From Ponticaulis sp. (lineage in GTDB: Bacteria > Pseudomonadota > Alphaproteobacteria > Caulobacterales > Hyphomonadaceae), in assembly GCA_002699325.1 (NCBI GenBank), contig PABS01000120.1, positions 19,491-32,257 on the forward strand: 12,767 nt of DNA. Reading direction: 5' to 3'. The notes under the pieces are model-generated. The model saw nothing but the letters and a program-made list of their open reading frames with translations. It had not been told where the DNA came from and ran no database searches. Position numbers and translations under genes: made by a program. Shown here in pieces: positions 1 through 7,144 of the stretch; within the stretch, counting starts at the first letter, position 1; the number at the start of each line of letters is the position of its first letter.

Positions 1-32
1 ACCACCACGCCTTCCATAATCCGCCTAGGCAT
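1..32 (-). CDS. rpsQ: 30S ribosomal protein S17, N-terminal fragment cut by window edge
   Basis: Only the first ten codons are in the window. The minus strand reads ATG at 32..30 and then [10 protein letters not shown], which matches the start of S17 (MP-R-R-x-x-x-G-V-V-V-S). S17 is a primary 16S rRNA-binding protein of the small subunit. It follows rpmC after a 21-nt gap that carries a GAGGGAG Shine-Dalgarno about 10 nt upstream of the ATG. A second ATG five codons later lacks such a site. The order rpmC-rpsQ is the usual order of the S10 operon, which supports the call despite the short fragment. Confidence 0.9.
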   Translation of the reverse strand, partial: MPRRIMEGVV

Positions 33-53
33 ATTGCTTTTGCTCCCTCAGGT

Positions 54-254
54 TCACGCAGCGCTGGTTTGCGTCTTTTCACGAAGAATCGTCTGGATTC
101 TCGCGATATCACGACGCACCTGGCGCACGCGGGCGGTGTTCTCCAGCTGGCCAGTCGCCTGCTGGAATCGAAGATTGAATTGCTCTTTCTTCAGCGATAC
201 CAGCTGCTCTTTGAGCTGGTCTTCTGTTTTAGCGCGAACGTCTTCCGCTTTCAT
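54..254 (-). CDS. rpmC: 50S ribosomal protein L29
   Basis: A 66-residue protein of the usual L29 length. It starts [18 protein letters not shown] and contains the family core [11 protein letters not shown] (about residues 22-32), followed by [20 protein letters not shown] (36-55), which form the two-helix hairpin of L29. L29 sits near the polypeptide exit tunnel by L23 and contributes to the docking area for nascent-chain factors. It follows rplP after 18 nt holding an AGAGGAG Shine-Dalgarno. The three extra residues at the C-terminus (SAA) are unremarkable. Confidence 0.97.
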   Translation of the reverse strand: MKAEDVRAKTEDQLKEQLVSLKKEQFNLRFQQATGQLENTARVRQVRRDIARIQTILREKTQTSAA

Positions 255-272
255 AACGATCTCCTCTCGCGC

Positions 273-686
273 CTATTCACCAATACGGGTCACGACTTTG
301 GTCTTGATCGGCAGTTTCGCCGCTCCAAGACGCAGCGCTTCACGCGCGATATCGTCGTTGACACCATCAATTTCAATCAGGATCCGGCCAGGCTTCACCT
401 TTGCGACCCAGCGGTCGATAGAGCCTTTACCTTTACCCATACGAACCTCGATCGGTTTCGCAGATACCGGCAGGTCTGGGAAAACACGGATCCATACTTT
501 ACCCTGACGTTTCATCTGACGGGTAATTGCACGACGTGTCGCCTCGATCTGGCGGGATGTAATGCGTTCCGGCTCGAGAGCCTTAAGACCGTAAGACCCG
601 AAATTCAGAGAGAAACCGCCTTTGGCGTTCCCGTGAATCCGGCCCTTAAAGGCCTTGCGGAATTTTGTGCGCTTTGGCTGCAGCAT
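273..686 (-). CDS. rplP: 50S ribosomal protein L16
   Basis: A 137-residue protein, standard length for L16, which binds 23S rRNA near the A-site tRNA and peptidyl-transferase centre and is a late assembly protein. Diagnostic segments are [16 protein letters not shown] at the N-terminus, [20 protein letters not shown] (33-52) and the basic loop RMGKGKGS (82-89). That loop reaches toward the A-site; the arginine opening it (R82 here) corresponds to the residue hydroxylated in E. coli L16, although the sequence cannot show whether this organism does that. rpsC ends 3 nt upstream, and an AGGAG site lies inside the last rpsC codons, so translation is probably coupled. Confidence 0.98.
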   Translation of the reverse strand: MLQPKRTKFRKAFKGRIHGNAKGGFSLNFGSYGLKALEPERITSRQIEATRRAITRQMKRQGKVWIRVFPDLPVSAKPIEVRMGKGKGSIDRWVAKVKPGRILIEIDGVNDDIAREALRLGAAKLPIKTKVVTRIGE

Positions 687-689
687 GAT

Positions 690-1424
690 TTACGCTCCTG
701 CCCCTTCGCGGTTGCCACGGCGCTCGTTCGGGCTCGTAGAGCGCGCACGGGCTTCGCCGGAAGCTTCCTGTTTCTTGTCCTGAGCCATGGGGTCATGCTC
801 CATGATCTCGCCTTTATAGACCCAGACCTTGATGCCGATGATCCCGTAGGTCGTCAGCGCTTCGGCCGTGCCGTAGTCAATGTCCGCACGCAATGTGTGC
901 AGCGGAACAGATCCTTCAGCATACTGCTCGGTCCGCGCGATCTCTGCACCACCAAGACGGCCAGAAACCATGACACGAACGCCAAGTGCGCCGAGACGCA
1001 TAGCAGACTGGATCGAACGCTTCATCGCACGACGGAAAGACGCGCGACGCTCAAGCTGACGAGCAATGTCATCAGCGATAAGGTTCGCATCAACTTCCGG
1101 CTTACGGATCTCGACCAGGTTCACAAAAACCTCGTCAGCAACGATCTTGCCGATTTGCTTGCGCAGAGTTTCGATGTCTGCACCTTTTTTACCGATAACC
1201 ATGCCAGGACGAGCCGTGTGGATGGTGATGCGGCATTTCTTGTGCGGACGCTCCACGATGATCTTGGAGATACCGGCTTGCTTCAGCTTCTTCTTGATGA
1301 AGTCGCGAATTTTGAGGTCTTCATGAAGAAGACGACCATATTCAGCGCTGTCAGCATACCAGCGGGAGTCCCATGTCCGGTTGATGCCCAGACGAAGCCC
1401 GATCGGATTAACCTTCTGACCCAT
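690..1424 (-). CDS. rpsC: 30S ribosomal protein S3
   Basis: A 244-residue S3, slightly longer than the roughly 233 residues of E. coli. It starts [14 protein letters not shown]. The KH type 2 domain carries the GKKG loop at 78-81 within [17 protein letters not shown] (75-91). The C-terminal domain has [20 protein letters not shown] (165-184) and [11 protein letters not shown] (197-207). The last 35 residues are a basic and acidic tail ([15 protein letters not shown]...) of low complexity, probably disordered. S3 lies at the mRNA entry channel and has helicase-associated basic residues in other bacteria. The rplV stop and the rpsC ATG overlap by one base as TAATG at 1422-1426, which favours translational coupling. 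Confidence 0.98.
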   Translation of the reverse strand: MGQKVNPIGLRLGINRTWDSRWYADSAEYGRLLHEDLKIRDFIKKKLKQAGISKIIVERPHKKCRITIHTARPGMVIGKKGADIETLRKQIGKIVADEVFVNLVEIRKPEVDANLIADDIARQLERRASFRRAMKRSIQSAMRLGALGVRVMVSGRLGGAEIARTEQYAEGSVPLHTLRADIDYGTAEALTTYGIIGIKVWVYKGEIMEHDPMAQDKKQEASGEARARSTSPNERRGNREGAGA

Positions 1425-1816
1425 TATGCGGCCTCCTCAACAGCCATGCTGGTGTCGCGAACGACAATGGTGAGTTGCGAGAATGGCTTCAGAATGCGGG
1501 CCGCACGACCACGAGCACGAGCGCGCAGGCGCTTCATGACCAAGTTCTTGCCGACATAAGCTTCAGCAACGATCAGAGAGTCGATGTCGAGATTATGGTT
1601 GTTCTCGGCATTTGCGATCGCTGATTTAAGAGCCTTGCGAACATCTTCTGCGTGACGCTTCGGAGAGAACTCAAGCTCAGCCAGAGCTTTCTCAGCAGTC
1701 AGACCACGAATGGACTGAGCGATGAGGTTCAGCTTCTGTGGGCTGATGCGCAACATACGAAGAACGCAACGCGCTTCGTTTTCTGCCTGCTTAGGAGCTG
1801 CCTTAGGCTTACCCAT
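1424..1816 (-). CDS. rplV: 50S ribosomal protein L22
   Basis: A 130-residue L22. Motifs are [20 protein letters not shown] (19-38), [20 protein letters not shown] (44-63) and the long beta-hairpin [20 protein letters not shown] (88-107). The hairpin lines the exit tunnel, where mutations in other bacteria give macrolide resistance. A short N-terminal extension ([15 protein letters not shown]) precedes the usual start. The ATG lies 2 nt after the rpsS stop, with a GGAGATAG Shine-Dalgarno overlapping that stop. Its own stop overlaps the rpsC start by one base. Confidence 0.98.
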   Translation of the reverse strand: MGKPKAAPKQAENEARCVLRMLRISPQKLNLIAQSIRGLTAEKALAELEFSPKRHAEDVRKALKSAIANAENNHNLDIDSLIVAEAYVGKNLVMKRLRARARGRAARILKPFSQLTIVVRDTSMAVEEAA

Positions 1817-1818
1817 GA

Positions 1819-2097
1819 CTATCTCCGCTTCGCTTTCTTGTCCGCGCCGTGGCCGTAATACGTACGGGTTGGTGCGAACTCGCCAAACTTGTGGCCAACC
1901 ATTTCCTCAGAAACATTGACCGGCACGAATTTGTTGCCGTTGTGGACCTGGAAAGTCAGGCCAACGAATTGCGGCAGAATGGTTGAACGACGAGACCAGG
2001 TCTTGATCACTTCGCGTTTTTTTGACTCGCCAGCCGCTTCTGCTTTCTTCAGCAGATAGCCGTCGACGAATGGGCCTTTCCAGACAGAACGAGGCAT
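1819..2097 (-). CDS. rpsS: 30S ribosomal protein S19
   Basis: A 92-residue protein of normal S19 length. It begins [20 protein letters not shown] and continues through [19 protein letters not shown] (31-49), [20 protein letters not shown] (51-70) and [17 protein letters not shown], all hallmarks of S19. S19 sits in the head of the 30S subunit with S13, near the inter-subunit bridge and the A-site tRNA. The gene follows rplB after 11 nt. The weak Shine-Dalgarno TAGGA overlaps the rplB TAG stop, and the ATG at 2097 is fixed by the conserved MPRSxWKGPF start. Confidence 0.98.
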   Translation of the reverse strand: MPRSVWKGPFVDGYLLKKAEAAGESKKREVIKTWSRRSTILPQFVGLTFQVHNGNKFVPVNVSEEMVGHKFGEFAPTRTYYGHGADKKAKRR

Positions 2098-2108
2098 GTC
2101 TAAACGTC

Positions 2109-2936
2109 CTACTTCTTGTGACGGCTACGGATGATGAGACGATCCGTTGCCTTGTTCTTGCGGGTTTTAGGACCGCGGGTTTTCTTACCCCATGGCGTAA
2201 CCGGGTGACGGCCACCAGAGGACTTACCTTCACCACCACCATGCGGGTGATCGAACGGGTTCATGACAACACCTCGAACCGATGGACGCTTGCCGAGGTG
2301 GCGCTTACGGCCAGCCTTACCAAGGTTTTGGTTCATGTTGTCCGGGTTAGACACCGCACCGACAGTTGCCAGGCAGCGATCCAGAACCATACGAAGCTCA
2401 CCAGAAGAAAGCTTGATCTGAGCATAGCCGTCAGCACGACCGACCAGCTGAGCATAAGAGCCAGCAGAACGGATCATCTGAGCGCCCTTTTCAGGCTTCA
2501 TCTCGATGTTGTGAATGATTGTACCGACAGGAATGTTTTTCAGCGGCAGGCAGTTACCAGGCTTGATATCTGCAGTTGCGCTTGAAATCACTGTGTCGCC
2601 AACACCAAGACGCTGAGGCGCGATGATGTAAGCCAGTTCACCGTCTTCATACTTGATGAGCGCGATGAATGCTGTGCGGTTCGGGTCATATTCCAGACGC
2701 TCAACAGTTGCCGGCACATCAAACTTGTTACGTTTGAAGTCGACTTTACGGTAAAGCTTCTTCGCGCCACCACCAATACGACGAGCCGTGATACGACCAG
2801 TATTGTTCCGGCCACCATTCTTGGTGAGACCTTCGGTGAGCGACTTCTCCGGGCGACCTTTGTGCAGGCCAGACCGATCGACCAGAACAAGCTGGCGGCG
2901 ACCTGGAGATGTCGGATTGAATGTCTTCAAAGCCAT
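2109..2936 (-). CDS. rplB: 50S ribosomal protein L2
   Basis: A 275-residue L2, standard length. L2 is the large primary 23S rRNA-binding protein required for subunit association and peptidyl-transferase activity. Visible landmarks are [20 protein letters not shown] (1-20), [20 protein letters not shown] (41-60), the SH3-like barrel region around 86-190, and the C-terminal tip [20 protein letters not shown] (224-243). The latter holds the universally conserved histidine, H230 here, equivalent to H229 of E. coli. A strong TAAGGAG Shine-Dalgarno overlaps the TAA stop of rplW, 11 nt before the ATG. Confidence 0.99.
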   Translation of the reverse strand: MALKTFNPTSPGRRQLVLVDRSGLHKGRPEKSLTEGLTKNGGRNNTGRITARRIGGGAKKLYRKVDFKRNKFDVPATVERLEYDPNRTAFIALIKYEDGELAYIIAPQRLGVGDTVISSATADIKPGNCLPLKNIPVGTIIHNIEMKPEKGAQMIRSAGSYAQLVGRADGYAQIKLSSGELRMVLDRCLATVGAVSNPDNMNQNLGKAGRKRHLGKRPSVRGVVMNPFDHPHGGGEGKSSGGRHPVTPWGKKTRGPKTRKNKATDRLIIRSRHKK

Positions 2937-2947
2937 ATCAGATCTCC

Positions 2948-3253
2948 TTACAGTCCGGTTGCAACGTCAATAGACTGGCCGTCGGCCAGCGTGACGATCG
3001 CTTTTTTGACGTCGCTGCGGCGACCCTTGATGCCGCGAAAGCGCTTGGTTTTGCCCTTCACGACGATCGTGTTCACAGCTTCGACTTTGACGTCGAACAG
3101 CTTCTCGATAGCCTCTTTGATCTGAGGCTTGGAAGCATCAATCGCCACACGAAACACAACCTTGTTTTCCTCAGAGAGGAATGTCGACTTCTCGGTGATT
3201 ACCGGAGCAACGATCGTGTCATAGTGGACGGGTTGAGCATCTTTAGCAGCCAT
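2948..3253 (-). CDS. rplW: 50S ribosomal protein L23
   Basis: A 101-residue L23 of usual size. Recognisable segments are [20 protein letters not shown] (14-33), [20 protein letters not shown] (34-53) and [20 protein letters not shown] (55-74). L23 lies at the polypeptide exit tunnel and is the docking site for trigger factor and SRP. The family's globular part plus tunnel-directed loop is intact. rplD ends 3 nt upstream, and a GGAGAGGG Shine-Dalgarno is embedded in the last rplD codons, so the two are probably co-translated. Confidence 0.98.
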   Translation of the reverse strand: MAAKDAQPVHYDTIVAPVITEKSTFLSEENKVVFRVAIDASKPQIKEAIEKLFDVKVEAVNTIVVKGKTKRFRGIKGRRSDVKKAIVTLADGQSIDVATGL

Positions 3254-3256
3254 AGC

Positions 3257-4198
3257 TTAGCCCTCTCCGTTGGCAGCTTTCGCCGCACGCATTTTCACGA
3301 GAAGACGCTGATCAACTTTGGCACGCGGTGACTCACCAGCCACAATCGCTTTTGCCTGGCCAACCCAGTCTTCAGATTTCGCACGATTGGCAACACCAAC
3401 CTTCTCGAACAGCGCGTCAGCGTCTTTCGCCGAGATTTTCGCCAGCTTTGTCAGCTCGCCATAACCTTCAGCCGCAAGTGCTTTCGCAGACTTCGCACCA
3501 ACGCCGTCGATCAGAACGACATCGTCGATGAACGCATCGTCGCCAGGCTTCGCGCCAGCTGGCACGTCAGTTTCGCCATTGTAACGCGCATGGATCGCGT
3601 CAACAGCGTCTTTCGTCAGAACCAGCGTATTGCGACGCAGAACGTCATAAACATTGAGGCCAGCCATAGGCAGCACATCAACATTAGGGATGTTCTTTGC
3701 AGCGCGAGCAAAACCTTCGTTCAACTCAGTACCGCCAATGATCAGAGCATTTGAAATGCCGAGAGCATCGAATGTCGCGCGAAGCGCTTTTGTTTTGCCT
3801 TCGTCGAAGTTCGCATCTTCCAGAACGATCAGGCTTTCAGCCTTCACTTTAGAAGAGAGCGCATGCTTCAGAGCGAGCGCGCGAACCTTCTTCGGCAGGT
3901 CATGAGCGTGGCTACGAACGCGAGGCCCGTGAGCAACACCACCACCGACGAAGATCGGAGCGTTTTTAGAACCGTGACGTGCGCCGCCAGAACCTTTTTG
4001 ACGGATATATTTTTTCGTGGTCACAGAGACTTCAGAACGAGACTGAGTCTTGTGCGTACCAGCCTGACGTTTCGCCAGCTGGTAACGAACCATACGCTGC
4101 AGAATATCGCCACGGATGTCTTCGATACCGAATACGGCATCATCAAGTTCAACCTTACCGGCCTTCTTTGCAGCAAGTGTGGTGACTGCGAGTTCCAT
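3257..4198 (-). CDS. rplD: 50S ribosomal protein L4 with a C-terminal helix-hairpin-helix extension
   Basis: The first about 207 residues are a full L4: [20 protein letters not shown], then the tunnel loop [20 protein letters not shown] (54-73), [20 protein letters not shown] (74-93), and the usual end [15 protein letters not shown] (194-208). L4 lines the exit tunnel and, in gammaproteobacteria, represses its own operon. The protein then continues to 313 residues, whereas L4 is normally about 200-210. The extra part has an acidic-flexible linker (209-225) and a probable helix-hairpin-helix pair. That pair is [20 protein letters not shown] (229-248) and [20 protein letters not shown] (255-274), followed by [12 protein letters not shown] and a basic tail. 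The reading frame is continuous and rplW follows directly, so this is not a frameshift artefact. Similar HhH tails are known on alphaproteobacterial L21. The start overlaps the rplC stop by one base (TAATG). Confidence 0.96.
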   Translation of the reverse strand: MELAVTTLAAKKAGKVELDDAVFGIEDIRGDILQRMVRYQLAKRQAGTHKTQSRSEVSVTTKKYIRQKGSGGARHGSKNAPIFVGGGVAHGPRVRSHAHDLPKKVRALALKHALSSKVKAESLIVLEDANFDEGKTKALRATFDALGISNALIIGGTELNEGFARAAKNIPNVDVLPMAGLNVYDVLRRNTLVLTKDAVDAIHARYNGETDVPAGAKPGDDAFIDDVVLIDGVGAKSAKALAAEGYGELTKLAKISAKDADALFEKVGVANRAKSEDWVGQAKAIVAGESPRAKVDQRLLVKMRAAKAANGEG

Positions 4199-4992
4199 TA
4201 TTCACCAGCCTCCTTGGAAGGATTAGATTCGTCAGAACCTGCAGCCGCCGGCTTACGGAAAGAACCAGCTTCAGGCGTGTCAGCGTGAGGCGCTTTTTTG
4301 ACCGCGTCGCGAACTTCAACCCAGCCGTTTTCAGGACCAGGGACGTTACCCTTGACGAGAATCAGACCGCGCTCGGCGTCGACACGAACGACTTCGATGT
4401 TCTGAGTGGTAATACGAGCAGCACCGTAATGGCCCGCCATCTTTTTACCTTTGAAAACCTTGCCCGGATCCTGGCACTGACCAGTCGAACCGTGCGAACG
4501 GTGAGAGATAGACACACCGTGAGAAGCGCGAAGACCGCCAAAGTTCCAGCGCTTCATCGCACCGGCAAAGCCTTTACCGACAGAGATACCCGCAACGTCG
4601 ACTTTCTGACCAACAGCAAAGTGATCAGCGACAACTTCAGAACCAATCTCAGGAAGCTCACCAGCGACGCGGAACTCAACGAGCTTCGCTTTTGGCTCAA
4701 CGCCCGCTTTCGCGAACTGGCCACGCTGAGCTTTCGTCGTGCGCTTTGCTTTCTTTGTGCCAGCGCCCATAACGACAGCATTATAGCCGTCATTCTTGGT
4801 CAGCTCGACGCGATCTTTCTTCGTGCCGCGGTTTACAGCAGTCGTACGGTCTTCGTCAGTCCGCAGACCAACAACCTGACAGCCCTCGAGAGAGAGGACA
4901 GTTACAGGTACATGCAGACCTTCTTCAGAGAAGACTCGGGTCATGCCAAGCTTCCTGGCAACGACACCTGAGCGGCGTGCATCCAAAGTCAT
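4198..4992 (-). CDS. rplC: 50S ribosomal protein L3
   Basis: A 264-residue L3, compared with about 210 in E. coli. Core landmarks are [19 protein letters not shown] (7-25), [20 protein letters not shown] (144-163) and [20 protein letters not shown] (164-183), with the glutamine Q172 that PrmB methylates in E. coli L3. Then come [15 protein letters not shown] (184-198) and [20 protein letters not shown] (211-230). L3 is an early assembly protein whose loop approaches the peptidyl-transferase centre. About 33 residues after VRDA ([13 protein letters not shown]...SKEAGE) form a low-complexity, net acidic tail, probably disordered. It overlaps rpsJ and rplD by one base each (TAATG), indicating tight translational coupling. 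Confidence 0.98.
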   Translation of the reverse strand: MTLDARRSGVVARKLGMTRVFSEEGLHVPVTVLSLEGCQVVGLRTDEDRTTAVNRGTKKDRVELTKNDGYNAVVMGAGTKKAKRTTKAQRGQFAKAGVEPKAKLVEFRVAGELPEIGSEVVADHFAVGQKVDVAGISVGKGFAGAMKRWNFGGLRASHGVSISHRSHGSTGQCQDPGKVFKGKKMAGHYGAARITTQNIEVVRVDAERGLILVKGNVPGPENGWVEVRDAVKKAPHADTPEAGSFRKPAAAGSDESNPSKEAGE

Positions 4993-5312
4993 TAGCGTGC
5001 TCCCTCGAGCTTGATCTCAACAGCAACGCCTGCAGAGAGGTCCAGCTTCATGAGCGCATCAACCGTCTGTGGTGTCGGGTCGACAATGTCGAGCACACGC
5101 TTGTGCGTGCGAATCTCGAACTGCTCACGAGATTTTTTGTTCACGTGTGGCGAACGGTTCACAGTGAAGCGCTCAATACGAGTTGGCAGCGGCACCGGGC
5201 CACGTACCTGAGCGCCTGTTCGCTTAGCCGTAGACACGATCTCCTTCGCCGACACATCGAGGGCGCGGTGATCAAATGCCTTCAGGCGAATGCGTATGTT
5301 CTGTTTGTCCAT
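4992..5312 (-). CDS. rpsJ: 30S ribosomal protein S10 (NusE)
   Basis: A 106-residue S10, first gene of its operon. Landmarks are [20 protein letters not shown] (4-23), [20 protein letters not shown] (27-46), [20 protein letters not shown] (48-67) and [20 protein letters not shown] (68-87). Besides its role in the 30S head, S10 is NusE, the NusB partner and NusG contact in antitermination and transcription-translation coupling. Four residues (EGAR) extend the usual EIKL end. The ATG at 5312 is fixed by the conserved N-terminus. Its ribosome-binding site is weak (GGATGA about 8 nt upstream), unlike the strong sites inside the operon, consistent with control in the leader. Confidence 0.98.
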   Translation of the reverse strand: MDKQNIRIRLKAFDHRALDVSAKEIVSTAKRTGAQVRGPVPLPTRIERFTVNRSPHVNKKSREQFEIRTHKRVLDIVDPTPQTVDALMKLDLSAGVAVEIKLEGAR

Positions 5313-5318
5313 GCTACG

Positions 5319-5465
5319 TCATCCGATCGCACAAAAAGCTAAAATCCGAACAGCGCCACCCAATGGTCGCCTGCCGGACCCAAACTCATCAAATTGTTCC
5401 GTTTCGTGGAGGATGCGTCTGCCAGTAATCTCCGGAGAAATCACCTTAAGGCACTGCCACCTCAT
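5319..5465 (-). other. Possible 48-codon upstream ORF in the S10 leader
   Basis: An uninterrupted frame runs from ATG at 5465 to TGA at 5321..5319, ending only 6 nt before the rpsJ ATG. It starts MRWQCLKVISPEITG and ends FCAIG. It would begin about 10 nt after the predicted transcription start, with no Shine-Dalgarno, so it would need near-leaderless initiation. The peptide resembles nothing I recognise. A chance open frame of this size is quite possible. Its end next to rpsJ and its span across the candidate attenuator are the only reasons to list it. Confidence 0.2.
5333..5377 (-). promoter_or_regulatory. Possible attenuator-like hairpin in the S10 leader
   Basis: In the rpsJ leader, CCGGCAGGCGACCA (5377..5364) can pair with TGGCGCTGTTCGG (5358..5346). 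This makes about 12 base pairs with three single-base bulges around a 5-nt loop. The T-rich tract ATTTTAGCTTTTT (5345..5333) follows immediately, as in an intrinsic terminator, and rpsJ begins 20 nt later. E. coli controls this operon by L4-dependent attenuation in its leader. That this alphaproteobacterial leader does the same is inference, and the bulges weaken the structural case. Confidence 0.35.
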
Positions 5466-5480
5466 TCACGAGGCGCGACG

Positions 5481-5507
5481 TTTATATTTTTGAGTCTGGC
5501 CTGTCAA
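5481..5507 (-). promoter_or_regulatory. Probable sigma-70-type promoter of the S10 operon
   Basis: The minus strand has a perfect TTGACA -35 box at 5507..5502 and TATAAA at 5486..5481, separated by 15 nt, slightly shorter than the ideal 17. A TAAACG hexamer two bases further would give the 17-nt spacing. It lies about 170 nt upstream of rpsJ, facing it, in a non-coding stretch. Transcription would begin near 5474, giving a leader of roughly 160 nt. No other hexamer pair as good is visible between 5313 and 5580. Confidence 0.65.
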
Positions 5508-5580
5508 CACCAGTTTCATCATTCTGTCGCTGAATCGCATCCACAAGTTTTGCTCCCCGGCCGACCGGAAACGCATACAC

Positions 5581-5817
5581 CTAATCAAATCTGTTCAGCA
5601 CCATCCGGACAAGCTTCAGAACCAGCAATAACCATGGCCATGCGTGAAAGAACAGATCGAAAATATCGACGGGCTTTGTCAGTGTGCCGGCAGACAACAT
5701 TTTAAGCTTTTCCCAGATGTGTGGTTCAGGAAAAAACGGTGCGAGGCCGAGTGTCAGACACGCAACTACAACAAAAAGAATCGGTATCTGATCGAAAAAA
5801 TTCAGAATATTCATCAT
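5581..5817 (-). CDS. Small two-helix membrane protein of the type often annotated 'RND transporter'
   Basis: A 78-residue protein with two hydrophobic segments: residues 10-28 (QIPILFVVVACLTLGLAPF) and about 58-74 (HAWPWLLLVLKLVRMVL). They are joined by a polar loop, FPEPHIWEKLKMLSAGTLTK (29-48), then PVDIFDLFFH (49-58). The loop pattern PEPH-x-x-E-K-L-x-M-L-x-x-G-x-L-x-x-P-x-D-I-F-D recurs in short proteobacterial proteins. Databases call these RND transporter or hypothetical; at this size it cannot be a transporter by itself, and its role is unknown to me. Both helices probably put it in the inner membrane. The start could be either of two adjacent ATGs (5817 or 5814). Neither has a Shine-Dalgarno, and a TATATA hexamer lies only 4 nt upstream, so the mRNA may be leaderless. 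It lies 62 nt downstream of the PLP enzyme gene. Confidence 0.75.
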   Translation of the reverse strand: MMNILNFFDQIPILFVVVACLTLGLAPFFPEPHIWEKLKMLSAGTLTKPVDIFDLFFHAWPWLLLVLKLVRMVLNRFD

Positions 5818-5821
5818 GGCT

Positions 5822-5851
5822 TATATAAGACAATGAACATCAGAGTGAAAA
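5822..5851 (-). promoter_or_regulatory. Candidate promoter giving a leaderless transcript for the small membrane protein
   Basis: The minus strand has TTTTCA (5851..5846, four of six matches to the -35 consensus) and TATATA (5827..5822), 18 nt apart. The expected transcription start falls within the ATGATG of the gene at 5817. No Shine-Dalgarno is present, which fits leaderless initiation. The match is weak, and the gene might instead be read through from the PLP enzyme gene upstream. Confidence 0.3.
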
Positions 5852-5879
5852 GCTTATTCAGCGACGAAAAGTCAGATCG

Positions 5880-6938
5880 CTACTGTGCAACTGAAACCTG
5901 ATCCGAAAGCGGCGTGAACGTCTGCAGATCAGACAAAACCGGCTTCAGTCTGGCAATGGCAGTTTGCAATTCGTGTGGCTCTATCTTTGGCAGATAGCGG
6001 CTCTCGAATTCATCTCTATAGCGGTCATCGCCATCAGCGCAGACGCAGACAACGCGCTGCGGCTCTGTGGCTTCAGCCAGCCAATCCAGCGCACCCAGCA
6101 CCACACCGATACTCGAGAGCCCAATCCCCGGCAGGCCAAGCTGCTCAAACAAGCCAAATGCGGCAAGCACATCCGTTTCTGATACGCGCCGAACACTTGG
6201 CTTAGGTGAAACATTGGAGAAACTCGATGCCCGCCCGCTTCCATATCCTGGAATAAACAATTTTGGCAGATCGCCCGCACCCGGATCCTCGAATGATCGA
6301 GAACCATAAGGGTCGACCAGCACCAGCTCGGTCGGATGGGGATTCGCAGCCAGAAAGTCAGCGAACCCTCGAGCAGTTCCGCCAGATGAGGCGGCTACGA
6401 AACAGGCGTTGAACTCACCCTCAGAGAATAATTCAGTTGCGGTCCATTCCTGATGGGATGCCGGGTTCAACAGGCTGCGATACTGATCCAGAAACAGACT
6501 GCCTTCAGTTGTCGCAATTTCACCCGCAACCCGCATACGGGCGGCATTGGCTGATTCGCCGTCTCTGGCTTCGGCAATAATAAGCCGCGCGCCCGCGCCC
6601 CGAATCCCTGCCGCATTGAACTCGGAAATTGACGGCGACGACACTACGCTGACAGAAATACCAAGCCGCTCACCGATCCGGGAAAGCGCATAACCATAAT
6701 TGCCGGATGACGCATCAATCACCGACTCAACCGGCTCGCCCGGCTTCGCCGAATTGTTGAGCACATACCAGGCGACACGGTCTTTCACAGACCCGAACTC
6801 GTTGTATCTCTCTTCCTTGAGATCAATCTCGTGCTCGAGACCATTCATCCGGATCACAAACCGTGTCAGCGGTGTGTTGCCGATCTGAAAGGGGCAATTT
6901 TTCGGAAACGTCCTGGGCAAGGGGGAATGAAACTCCAC
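5880..6938 (-). CDS. PLP-dependent cysteine synthase-like enzyme (fold type II, CysK/CBS/SbnA superfamily)
   Basis: A 352-residue protein with the layout of the cysteine synthase / cystathionine beta-synthase family, which performs beta-replacement on activated serine using PLP. Visible elements are IGNTPLTRF (19-27); NEFGSVKDR (46-54), with K52 as the expected Schiff-base lysine; SSGNYGYAL (77-85), the substrate carboxylate-binding loop with N80; SSGGT (184-188), the PLP phosphate-binding loop, where CysK usually has GTGGT; GLSSIGVV (273-280), replacing GISSGA; and DGDDRY (302-307). No heme, CBS or membrane segment is seen. The start is GTG at 6938, the only start codon between the in-frame upstream TGA and the GNTPL motif, and it has no clear Shine-Dalgarno. 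The altered loops suggest a substrate other than that of housekeeping CysK. SbnA-like diaminopropionate synthesis is one possibility, but no siderophore genes are nearby. Confidence 0.85.
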   Translation of the reverse strand: MEFHSPLPRTFPKNCPFQIGNTPLTRFVIRMNGLEHEIDLKEERYNEFGSVKDRVAWYVLNNSAKPGEPVESVIDASSGNYGYALSRIGERLGISVSVVSSPSISEFNAAGIRGAGARLIIAEARDGESANAARMRVAGEIATTEGSLFLDQYRSLLNPASHQEWTATELFSEGEFNACFVAASSGGTARGFADFLAANPHPTELVLVDPYGSRSFEDPGAGDLPKLFIPGYGSGRASSFSNVSPKPSVRRVSETDVLAAFGLFEQLGLPGIGLSSIGVVLGALDWLAEATEPQRVVCVCADGDDRYRDEFESRYLPKIEPHELQTAIARLKPVLSDLQTFTPLSDQVSVAQ

Positions 6939-7144
6939 TGAGTGGTCTGCAGGGATAAGTCGCTGTTGGCGAACTCACAGAGACGCAAAATTTATCTCAC
7001 GCTGATCACTTTGCTGTGTTGACCGCAATGCGTCATTTCATACTCAAACCACTGCCGATTCATAGCCCGTACCAAGAATTTATCTTTGTTCGCCTGCGAG
7101 TTTTGCAGTGACCGCGAAGAAATTCGGCAGAACAGAAGCCCGGC

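Noticed and set aside
69..1559. A 496-codon open frame on the plus strand opposite rpmC-rplP-rpsC-rplV
   Set aside because: It spans several well-identified ribosomal protein genes and the gaps between them, and its translation has no recognisable domain. Long antisense frames are expected opposite genes with strong codon bias.
2022..2585. A 187-codon plus-strand frame opposite rplB and rpsS
   Set aside because: Antisense shadow of L2 and S19; the composition follows the complementary codons and no motif is seen.
3257..4198. The long rplD as a frameshift or fusion assembly error
   Set aside because: The frame is continuous, codon use is like the neighbours, and the stop is followed by a properly spaced rplW with its Shine-Dalgarno inside the last rplD codons.
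4285..4971. A 228-codon plus-strand frame opposite rplC
   Set aside because: It is the mirror of L3 coding sequence, with no ribosome-binding site and no family resemblance.
6939..7144. Search for a promoter, terminator or small gene between the DUF167 gene and the PLP enzyme gene
   Set aside because: TTGACC at 7019 on the plus strand has no good -10 and faces no gene. No convincing hairpin with a T run and no plausible short gene was found.
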